Assembly: GCA_023230905.1 (NCBI GenBank)
Contig: JALNWL010000161.1
Coordinates: 1 to 6,111 of the forward strand
Direction: 5' to 3'
DNA: 6,111 nucleotides
Source of the DNA: Syntrophales bacterium
GTDB lineage: Bacteria > Desulfobacterota > Syntrophia > Syntrophales > UBA2251
This document shows, piece by piece, positions 1-5,130 of the stretch. The notes beneath the pieces are model-generated. The model did no database searches and was not told the DNA's origin. It saw nothing but the letters and a program-made list of their open reading frames with translations. The first letter of the stretch is position 1; each line of letters begins with the position of its first letter. A program made the position numbers and the translations under genes.

Positions 1-718
1 CCCAGCCGATCTCGGAGATGGGCAAAAGCCCCTGGATGCCGCCGATATCGACGAATGCCCCGAATTTCTGGAGGGAAACGACGGTTCCCCGAATGGTCAT
101 CCCCTCGGTCAGGGTGTCCTTCAGGGCCTCCTTCCGCTGGCGGTCCTCCTCCTCGAGAATCGACCGGCGCGATACGATGATGTTGCGGCCGCGCGACCCG
201 TATTCCACCACCCGGAAGGTGCGGGTCTTGCCGACGGGGCTTTCCGTCTGGGGCTGGCGCGGCATGCCCATCTGGGAGTGCGGGCAGAACGCCCGGAGCG
301 ATCCCCCGATGCGGACCTCGTAGCCGCCCTTGACCTCCTTTTCCACGACGCCTTCGACAGGGATCCCGCTCTTCCAGGCGTCCTCGATGTAGGAACGGGC
401 GGCCTCCCCGCTGCTCACCTTCGTGGTGAACAGCTTCTCGTTGCGCTTGGCCGACAGAAAATAGGCCCGGATCGTATCGCCCTCCTGCACGGTGAGGTTT
501 CCCTCGGCGTCGAGCAGTTCCGACCGGTCCAGATACCCTTCGCTCTTGCCCCCCAAATCGAGGAATATCCATTCCGAGGTGATCTTGACGATCGTCACCT
601 CCACCCGCTCGCCCGGCCGGAGACGGCCGCGATCGGGAGAGGTTTCCGCCAGGAGTTCGGCAAAACTTTTTTCTTCTTCCGGTTCCGTGTTGACCTGCGC
701 TTGTTTCTCTTCGTCCAT
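1..718 (-). CDS. S1-repeat RNA-binding protein (ribosomal protein S1-like), C-terminus cut by window edge
   Basis: The 239 visible residues begin MDEEKQ, have an acidic, lysine- and glutamate-rich N-terminal tail, and then S1 (OB-fold) repeats. Repeat 1 spans about residues 35-102 (VEVTIVKITSEW, IFLDLGGKSEGYL). Repeat 2 spans about 118-186 (VEGVVEKEVKGGYEV, RAFCPHSQM). Repeat 3 starts near 205 (GTVVSLQKFGAFVDIGG, GLLPISEI) and is interrupted by the left edge. Repeat 3 is the most canonical RNA-binding one. S1 repeats bind single-stranded RNA, and ribosomal S1 uses them to bring mRNA to the 30S subunit. The short acidic N-terminus and the FCPHSQM-type second repeat suggest to me an S1 paralogue of perhaps four repeats rather than the six-repeat RpsA, but the missing half would decide this. 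The ATG at 718 has only a weak, close AAGG (721-724), and no alternative start lies nearby in frame. It is the downstream gene of the minus-strand group and may have its own promoter. Confidence 0.9.
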   Translation of the reverse strand, partial: MDEEKQAQVNTEPEEEKSFAELLAETSPDRGRLRPGERVEVTIVKITSEWIFLDLGGKSEGYLDRSELLDAEGNLTVQEGDTIRAYFLSAKRNEKLFTTKVSSGEAARSYIEDAWKSGIPVEGVVEKEVKGGYEVRIGGSLRAFCPHSQMGMPRQPQTESPVGKTRTFRVVEYGSRGRNIIVSRRSILEEEDRQRKEALKDTLTEGMTIRGTVVSLQKFGAFVDIGGIQGLLPISEIGW

Positions 719-743
719 AACCTTGCTTATCCCATACCCTTTC

Positions 744-761
744 CGAAATATCGATCTTTCG
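744..761. promoter_or_regulatory. Near-palindrome upstream of the S1-like gene, possible operator
   Basis: An 18-bp near-palindrome has arms CGAAA and TTTCG around a central ATCGAT, with 16 of 18 positions symmetric and one mismatched pair. It lies 26-43 bp upstream of the S1-like gene's start codon, a place where a repressor site or promoter-overlapping operator would act. I could not identify a convincing -10/-35 pair next to it. The site may be chance, since ATCGAT is self-complementary. Confidence 0.25.
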
Positions 762-767
762 ATCCAG

Positions 768-797
768 CGAACGCGCCGGGGTGGTCCCGGGCGTTCG
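768..797 (-). terminator. Strong GC-rich hairpin, possible terminator or mRNA 3' end
   Basis: On the plus strand, CGAACGC (768-774) and CCGGG (776-780) pair with CCCGG (786-790) and GCGTTCG (791-797). This gives a 12-bp stem with one bulged base (775) and a 5-base loop. It begins 7 nt after the stop codon of the candidate small ORF on the minus strand, where the transcript of the aldolase group would end. No U-run follows the stem, so a classical Rho-independent terminator is not supported; it could instead block 3' exonucleases or separate this transcript from the S1-like gene. Confidence 0.4.
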
Positions 798-804
798 AAT
801 ATCC

Positions 805-918
805 TCAGTCCATGTGGACGGCCAGCCAGACCGTTTCGCCGGTCGGGTCGGTCCAGGCGACGCGGTGCCGCCGGTCCGCGGGAACCGACCGAAACAGGTT
901 TACCGTCAAGCGCGCCAT
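805..918 (-). CDS. Candidate 37-aa small ORF overlapping the aldolase gene end
   Basis: The reading frame starts with ATG at 918, overlaps the last 13 nt of the upstream aldolase-like gene in another frame, and ends with TGA at 805-807. The product begins MARLTVNLFRSV, contains AWTDPTGETVW in the middle and ends VHMD. It has no signal peptide, membrane segment or cysteine. Support for coding is moderate: the third codon positions are strongly G or C, as in the neighbouring genes, and the stop-start overlap would allow translational coupling. A purine-rich GGGGG lies about 10 nt upstream of the ATG. A strong hairpin follows 7 nt after the stop. I do not recognise a family. It could also be a chance frame in GC-rich DNA, or an alternative C-terminus of the aldolase reached by frameshift. 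Confidence 0.35.
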   Translation of the reverse strand: MARLTVNLFRSVPADRRHRVAWTDPTGETVWLAVHMD

Positions 919-2300
919 GCCGCCGGAACCCCCGTTGGAACGTCGACGGGCCGGAGGGTCCGGTCCAGGAGGGCCCGGGTGTCCGTCACCCGCAATTTTC
1001 CGAACAGGAAGGCGAACTGCCGCTCCAGCTCCTCCCCGAGGGCCTGACGAACGGCCTCCGGAAGGTCCCAGAGATCCTTCTTGAACGGACCGAAGCCCTT
1101 CTTGCGCGTCTTGTAGAAAAACTGCTCGTCCGTATCCGTTTCCTTGCGCTCGGAGGCCAGCTCCGCCTTCAGATAGCCGTAGATGCGGTCCCTGAGCGCG
1201 CCGGGAAAGTGCCGGCTGTCGTACAGGATGTTCTGAAATCCCGTGGCCAGGTGGATCTCCGCCGTTCCCACCGCCGGGAAGCGGTCGAACGCCTCGTCCG
1301 GCAGGGTGGAGGCGCCGTGCTGAACCGCCCCGGCCAGGCCGTACTCGCGGCGGGCCGCCCGGGAGAGTTCCGCCAGCGTGTCGAAGTCGATCTTGACCTT
1401 GGCGACACTGCCGTCCGCCAGGGGAACGCCCCCGTGCGCCGTGCCGGTCTGGACGCTGATCTTGCTGATGCCCGCGAGGTCCGTCCCGGCTTCCCGCAGG
1501 ACCGCCCGATACCCGTCCATGAAGGCGCGCAGCTCTTCCACGGTGCTGTTCTTTCCCCCCACCTCGCCAATTTCCCCGCCCACCGAGATCGTGATCCCCG
1601 CCGGTTCGAGATCCCGGATCACCGTCGTCAGTTCCGCGGCCAGCGTGTAGTTCGTCGCCTGCTGTCGCGCCGGGGTCGCCTGGGACAGATCGACGAGCGT
1701 CGAGGTGTCGATGTCGATGTTGTAGAACCCGCCCTCAATGGCCTCCCAGATGAGATCCTTGACGGCGCGGACCTCCGCGGCCGGATCCTGCGCGTATTTT
1801 TTCGCGTTGACCTGGAAGTGGTCCCCCTGGAGAAAGAGCGGCCCCCGATAGCCCGTCCGGATGGCGGCGGCGGTGACGGCGGCCGTATACTCCTCCGGCC
1901 GCTGCCGTGTGTAGTCGATCTCGGAGCGGGCGATCTCGAAGAGAACGGGTCCGACCTGTCCCGCGAGCGTGGCCCTCAGGACCGCCTGGGCGACATCGAA
2001 CGTAAGCGCGCGGATGTTGATCGCCGGCACGGTGAAGCCCGAAACCGCTTCGCGCCCCATGGCCTCATACAGGGGCTGGATCGACGACGGGAAGATCCCG
2101 AGGGCGGCCCCGGCCCGGCGGATCAGCCATCGGGCGGCCTGCCGGACGACGGTGTCGGTTCCGAAAACGGCGGTATGGACCAGACGGACGATCTCGGCGT
2201 CCCGCAGACGTTGCTCGTCCAGAACCCGGACCTCGCCCGCGTCGATCGCCAGACTGTCCCGCACACCCTCCTTCAGGGCGTCCACACGGTCATACCTCAT
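906..2300 (-). CDS. Class II (zinc-type) fructose-bisphosphate aldolase-like protein, extended form
   Basis: The protein has 464 residues and carries class II aldolase motifs. GDH (159-161) gives the likely catalytic Asp160 and zinc ligand His161. GGEIGEVGG (241-249) gives Glu243, TGTAHGG (285-291) gives His289, and QHGAS (327-331) gives His328. Class II enzymes cleave or form fructose-1,6-bisphosphate from DHAP and glyceraldehyde-3-phosphate in the cytoplasm. Typical members have about 280-360 residues; this one has about 80 extra at the N-terminus and roughly 85 at the C-terminus (lysine-rich KTRKKGFGPFKKD near 397-409). The segment usually reading (K)(I/V)N(I/V) and then DT or AT is EIHLAT here (348-353), so the normal substrate-binding Asn appears to be His350. 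The start at 2300 is preferred because AGAGG (2310-2314) lies 9 nt upstream; the frame is open to an ATG at 2378, but there AGGAG sits only 1 nt before the codon. Upstream fbp on the same strand supports a gluconeogenic role, though a different sugar-phosphate substrate is possible. Confidence 0.85.
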   Translation of the reverse strand: MRYDRVDALKEGVRDSLAIDAGEVRVLDEQRLRDAEIVRLVHTAVFGTDTVVRQAARWLIRRAGAALGIFPSSIQPLYEAMGREAVSGFTVPAINIRALTFDVAQAVLRATLAGQVGPVLFEIARSEIDYTRQRPEEYTAAVTAAAIRTGYRGPLFLQGDHFQVNAKKYAQDPAAEVRAVKDLIWEAIEGGFYNIDIDTSTLVDLSQATPARQQATNYTLAAELTTVIRDLEPAGITISVGGEIGEVGGKNSTVEELRAFMDGYRAVLREAGTDLAGISKISVQTGTAHGGVPLADGSVAKVKIDFDTLAELSRAARREYGLAGAVQHGASTLPDEAFDRFPAVGTAEIHLATGFQNILYDSRHFPGALRDRIYGYLKAELASERKETDTDEQFFYKTRKKGFGPFKKDLWDLPEAVRQALGEELERQFAFLFGKLRVTDTRALLDRTLRPVDVPTGVPAAWRA

Positions 2301-2309
2301 GAACGATAA

Positions 2310-2314
2310 CCTCT
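2310..2314 (-). promoter_or_regulatory. Ribosome binding site deciding the aldolase start
   Basis: AGAGG on the minus strand lies 9 nt before the ATG at 2300. It favours this start over the in-frame ATG at 2378, whose 26 extra residues (rich in Gly, Arg and Pro, with two Cys) do not look like the start of an aldolase. Confidence 0.5.
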
Positions 2315-2389
2315 GACAGGCGACGCTCCGACGAAAGCCCGGACATCCCGGGTCCGTCTGCCCTTGATCTCCGGCCATTCTCCTGTTGC

Positions 2390-3340
2390 CTATCGCCCGT
2401 TTTTTGCATTCAGATATTCCTTTGCCCGTTCGACCTCGAACCGGCTGCCGATGTAGACGGGCGAGCGCTGCTCCAGATCCTGGACCGGGATGGCGAGAAT
2501 GTCCGTCGCTCCGTCGGTGGCGGCGCCGCCGGCCTGCTCCATGATGAAGGCCATGGGCTGGAGTTCGAACAGGAGCCTGAGCTTCCCCTTCGGGCTGTTC
2601 CGCAGCCCCGGATAGGCGAAGACGCCCCCCCGCTTGATGAGGATCTGGTTGATGTCCGGAACGAAGCCCCCGCTGTAACGCAGCTTGTACCCTTCGGCCT
2701 CGAGGGACTCCACGAAGTTCAGGTGCTCCGGAGACCAGTCCTTTCTCAATCCGCCCAGGCTGTAGATCGACCCCTTCTCCTTCAGGCGGATATTTTCCTC
2801 CGACAGGACATATTCCCCCTCCCGGTTGAGCACGAACTCATGGGTCCCCTTGCCGGCGGAATAGACCATCGTGATGAGCGGTCCGTAGGTGATGTAGAGG
2901 GCGGCGACCATGGACTGCTTGCCGGCGCAGAACATCGACTCGCGGTGGATGCCGATGATCGTGCCGATCGACAGGTTCGTGTCGACGAGCGACGATCCGT
3001 CGAGCGGGTCCGCCGTGACGAAGTACTGCTCGTTTCCATGACCGATCGGAACGACGGCGTCCTGTTCCTCCGATGCGTACTCCCGGACGAAGCCGGAAAA
3101 CTGGAGCTGGTTTTTCAGAATCTCGTCGGAGCTGCGATCCAGGGCGAGCTGGTCCTCGTCGTACATGTTCCGGAAGCCGGCCAGCTTCCGGTTGGATTCG
3201 TGAATCTTGGCGGAGATGTACTTGCCCGTGACGGCGATCTGCCAAATCAGCCGCCTCAGTTCCGTCTCCACACCGGCCATCCACATGTGGCGTCTCAGGT
3301 CGACGCAGAATTTCGTGTAGTCGGAAAGGCCCTCGCCCAT
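2390..3340 (-). CDS. fbp: Class I fructose-1,6-bisphosphatase
   Basis: This 316-residue protein hydrolyses fructose-1,6-bisphosphate to fructose-6-phosphate, the committed step of gluconeogenesis, in the cytoplasm with Mg2+. The signature DPLDGSS stands at 111-117, giving metal ligands Asp111 and Asp114. EYASEEQD (87-94) supplies the acidic metal ligands before it, and KLRLLFELQPMAFIMEQAGG (253-272) supplies Glu268 and the sugar-phosphate-binding lysine and arginine region. VYIGSR (295-300) closes the fold. The length is close to the usual 320-340 of the family. The start at 3340 has GAAGGA (3349-3354) 8 nt upstream. The frame stays open far upstream, but that part runs antisense to the dehydrogenase gene and its residues are not FBPase-like. 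The aldolase-like gene follows after 89 bp, so the two are probably co-transcribed. Identification is firm; whether AMP regulates it cannot be read here. Confidence 0.96.
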   Translation of the reverse strand: MGEGLSDYTKFCVDLRRHMWMAGVETELRRLIWQIAVTGKYISAKIHESNRKLAGFRNMYDEDQLALDRSSDEILKNQLQFSGFVREYASEEQDAVVPIGHGNEQYFVTADPLDGSSLVDTNLSIGTIIGIHRESMFCAGKQSMVAALYITYGPLITMVYSAGKGTHEFVLNREGEYVLSEENIRLKEKGSIYSLGGLRKDWSPEHLNFVESLEAEGYKLRYSGGFVPDINQILIKRGGVFAYPGLRNSPKGKLRLLFELQPMAFIMEQAGGAATDGATDILAIPVQDLEQRSPVYIGSRFEVERAKEYLNAKNGR

Positions 3341-3408
3341 GCCGTGTTTCCTTCGTTTCCGTGCAGACCGCCTTTGGCGGCCTGAATCCACAGGAAAAAT
3401 GCGGCTGT

Positions 3409-3437
3409 TTACTAACAGGTTGTGGCCCGTTTGACAA
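3409..3437 (-). promoter_or_regulatory. Possible sigma-70 promoter for fbp
   Basis: On the minus strand, TTGTCA (3432-3437, five of six consensus bases) is followed after 17 nt by TAGTAA (3409-3414, a weak three of six). Transcription would begin near 3402, leaving a leader of about 60 nt that contains a small hairpin (CCGCC and GGCGG, 3368-3380). The inverted repeat CTGTT/AACAG (3405-3418) overlaps the -10. The spacing is ideal but the -10 is poor. Confidence 0.3.
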
Positions 3438-3459
3438 GCAGATTTTACGAATTGCCCCC

Positions 3460-3497
3460 TTGACAGGCTTGCCCGTTCACGGTACGGCGTAAGCCTG
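3460..3497 (+). promoter_or_regulatory. Consensus -35-like box and dyad upstream of the dehydrogenase
   Basis: A perfect TTGACA lies at 3460-3465, but at 16-18 nt beyond it there is no good -10 (best TACGGC). Overlapping it, CAGGCTT (3464-3470) and AAGCCTG (3491-3497) form a 7-bp inverted repeat around a 20-nt interior that itself holds CCG-TTCA-CGG (3473-3482). A regulator bound here could control the dehydrogenase gene, or the dyad could form a leader hairpin if transcription starts further upstream. Confidence 0.25.
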
Positions 3498-3517
3498 AGA
3501 TCAGGGGGGAGGCGCGT

Positions 3518-4279
3518 ATGGAGCGAAGTCTTGCAGGGGTGCGGGCCCTGGTGACGGGGGCGGGCGGCGGCATCGGGCGGGCCATTGCGGTCCGGCTCGC
3601 GGCCGGAGGATGCCGGATGTCGGTGGCGGACATCCGGACGGACAAGAACGAACAGACCGCCGCCCTGATCCGTCAGGCCGGCGGCGAGGCCCTGGCCCTG
3701 ACCGTGGACATGGCGAGGCGGGGGGACATCGACCGGATGGTCGCCGAAACGGTGGCCGCCTGGGGCGGTCTCGACTGCCTCGTCAACAACGCCGGCGTCG
3801 GCGCGGCCGGGTTCATCGAGCAGGTCGCCGATGGGGACATCGAACACACCTATGCCGTCAACCTGGTCGGTGTCCTGAGGGCCACCCGGGCGGCCGCGCC
3901 GCACCTCAAGAAAAGCGGCCGGGGCCGGATCGTCAACATCGCTTCCGTCGAGGGCATCCGAGGTTCGGGGCTTCTGCCCGTTTACAGCTCCACCAAGGCG
4001 GGCGTCATCGGCCTGACCCGCGCCAACGCCATCGAACTGGCCCGATTCGGCGTCACCGTAAACGCCCTGTGCCCCGGTCCGATCCAGACGGACATGCTGG
4101 CCCCCCTGATCGCCGACCCGAAATACCGGGAAAAGACGATCCGGGGCATCCCCATGCGCCGCCTCGGCGTTCCGGAGGACGTGGCCGGTGTCGTGGCGTT
4201 TCTCGCCTCGGACGAGGCCTCGTTCATCACGGGAAACACGATTGTCATCGACGGCGGGATGACGGTCAAGGCCCTGTAA
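3518..4279 (+). CDS. Short-chain dehydrogenase/reductase (classical SDR, FabG-like)
   Basis: The 253-residue length and motif order are those of a classical SDR, a cytoplasmic NAD(P)-dependent oxidoreductase. The Rossmann glycine motif TGAGGGIG is at 13-20. Asp38 ends the second strand (SVADIR), which usually favours NAD(H) over NADP(H). Asp64, NNAG (90-93), the catalytic Asn115, Ser143, Tyr156 and Lys160 (YSSTK) complete the active site. NALCPGPIQTDM (182-193) and FITGNTIVIDGG (236-247) are typical C-terminal elements. The start has an excellent GGGAGG (3507-3512) 5 nt upstream. The gene is alone on its strand, divergent from fbp and convergent with the acyltransferase, so the context gives no substrate. 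Alternatives include 3-oxoacyl-ACP reductase, a sugar or alcohol dehydrogenase, or a 3-hydroxyacyl-CoA dehydrogenase; the Asp38 cofactor hint argues against the NADPH-using FabG. Confidence 0.95.
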   Translation: MERSLAGVRALVTGAGGGIGRAIAVRLAAGGCRMSVADIRTDKNEQTAALIRQAGGEALALTVDMARRGDIDRMVAETVAAWGGLDCLVNNAGVGAAGFIEQVADGDIEHTYAVNLVGVLRATRAAAPHLKKSGRGRIVNIASVEGIRGSGLLPVYSSTKAGVIGLTRANAIELARFGVTVNALCPGPIQTDMLAPLIADPKYREKTIRGIPMRRLGVPEDVAGVVAFLASDEASFITGNTIVIDGGMTVKAL

Positions 4280-4282
4280 CGC

Positions 4283-4322
4283 GCACCCGCCTTCCGTCGC
4301 CTCGATCTCCCGGGCGCGGTGC
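4283..4322. terminator. Hairpin between convergent genes, possible bidirectional terminator
   Basis: GCACCCGCC (4283-4291) pairs with GGCG (4313-4316) and GGTGC (4318-4322), giving a 9-bp stem with one bulged base (4317) and a 21-nt loop. It starts 3 nt after the dehydrogenase stop codon and lies within the 67-bp spacer before the end of the acyltransferase gene. No T-run flanks it on either side, so efficient intrinsic termination is doubtful. Confidence 0.3.
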
Positions 4323-4346
4323 ACAGGGGCCGCTGCCCGCCAGGCC

Positions 4347-5087
4347 TCAGATGAGGTCCGTCCATCCGAAGCGACGGTCGTCTGCGCGCTGGTTTTCCAG
4401 CATGTGCGCTTCGATCCCCCCTCGAACCTCCTCGAATGTCCGCTCATCCATCTCCGAGGCAACGGCCTGGGGACCGTCCCACCGGATCACGATCTTGCTG
4501 AAGGGTTTGGGCACCAGGCAGCCGTCCCAACTCTTGAGGATCCACGCCCGGCTCATGGAGATGTAAACGGGGACGACGGGAACGCCGGACTTTCTCGCGA
4601 GGGCGATCAGCCCCGGTTTCACCACGCCCCGGGGGCCCTTCGGACCGTCCAGGACGTGCACGGCGAAGGCGTGGTCCCTCAGATCCCCGACCATTGCGGT
4701 CAGGGCCTCCTTCCCGTGCAGCGTGGAGGAACCCCGCACGGGTCGAAACTTCATCCGTCGGTAGACGTCGGCAATCAGGTCGCCGTCGCGGCTGGCGCTG
4801 ATCATGACGGACGGTTCGAATTGGGCGAAACGGTCCGCGTAGCCGACCGAGGCGATGATCCGCTGATGCCAGATGGCTGCAATCGCCTTGTTCCCACTCT
4901 TTAGATACCGCACCAACTCGTCTTCGTTGACGGATTCGATCCGGATGGTGAGAAAGTACAGGCGGGCGATGGCGTAGGCGATGCTCAGCAGGTTGTGCCG
5001 CAGCGCATACCGGGACAGGATTTTCACGGCCGGGGGAAACCATTTAAACGATCCGGCGCCTTTTGCTTGCTGCCTCGTCGCCTCCAT
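4347..5087 (-). CDS. DUF374-family lysophospholipid acyltransferase-like protein
   Basis: This 246-residue protein matches the DUF374 branch of the lysophospholipid acyltransferase (LPLAT) superfamily. The motifs in order are IWHQR (72-76), SASRDGDLIA (97-106), RGSS (118-121), DGPKGPRGVVKPG (147-159) and a tail with SWDGCLVPKPFSK (186-198). Family members are thought to move acyl chains onto lipid or lipid A-type acceptors at the inner membrane; His74 and Asp101 are plausible catalytic residues. A moderately hydrophobic stretch (31-50) could attach it to the membrane, and there is no signal peptide. The ATG at 5087 has GGGAG (5093-5097) 5 nt upstream; the frame is open to 5186, but that part overlaps the preceding gene and looks non-coding. 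It follows the efflux outer-membrane gene by 43 bp on the same strand, so co-transcription is likely. The exact acceptor is unknown. Confidence 0.88.
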   Translation of the reverse strand: MEATRQQAKGAGSFKWFPPAVKILSRYALRHNLLSIAYAIARLYFLTIRIESVNEDELVRYLKSGNKAIAAIWHQRIIASVGYADRFAQFEPSVMISASRDGDLIADVYRRMKFRPVRGSSTLHGKEALTAMVGDLRDHAFAVHVLDGPKGPRGVVKPGLIALARKSGVPVVPVYISMSRAWILKSWDGCLVPKPFSKIVIRWDGPQAVASEMDERTFEEVRGGIEAHMLENQRADDRRFGWTDLI

Positions 5088-5130
5088 GTCAGCTCCCACT
5101 CCGTTTTCATTCCGGGGGGCTTCGGATCCC

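Noticed and set aside
662..682. A-run (AAAAAAG on the minus strand) as a frameshift signal in the S1-like gene
   Set aside because: The codon phase is AA-AAA-AG, not the A-AAA-AAG arrangement needed for efficient -1 slippage, and the downstream zero frame is clearly the real S1 protein.
492..2309. A 605-codon open frame on the plus strand, antisense to the aldolase gene
   Set aside because: Its product is rich in Arg, Gly, Pro and Asp with no recognisable motif, and the opposite strand encodes a clear aldolase. Long antisense frames are common in GC-rich DNA.
2338..2352. Small hairpin CCCGG/CCGGG between fbp and the aldolase gene
   Set aside because: The stem is only 5 bp with no U-run, which is easily expected by chance in this composition.
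4327..4338. GGGC-CGCT-GCCC hairpin before the acyltransferase gene end
   Set aside because: It is a 4-bp stem without a T-run, weaker than and downstream of the 4283-4322 hairpin.
3341..4462. Upstream extension of the fbp frame by more than 370 codons
   Set aside because: It lies antisense to the dehydrogenase gene, its residues are low-complexity Gly/Arg/Asp, and fbp has a good ribosome binding site at its family-like start at 3340.
5026..5109. 28-codon frame starting MKTEWELTW at the acyltransferase start
   Set aside because: It overlaps the acyltransferase coding region in another frame, lacks its own good ribosome binding site and shows no family features.
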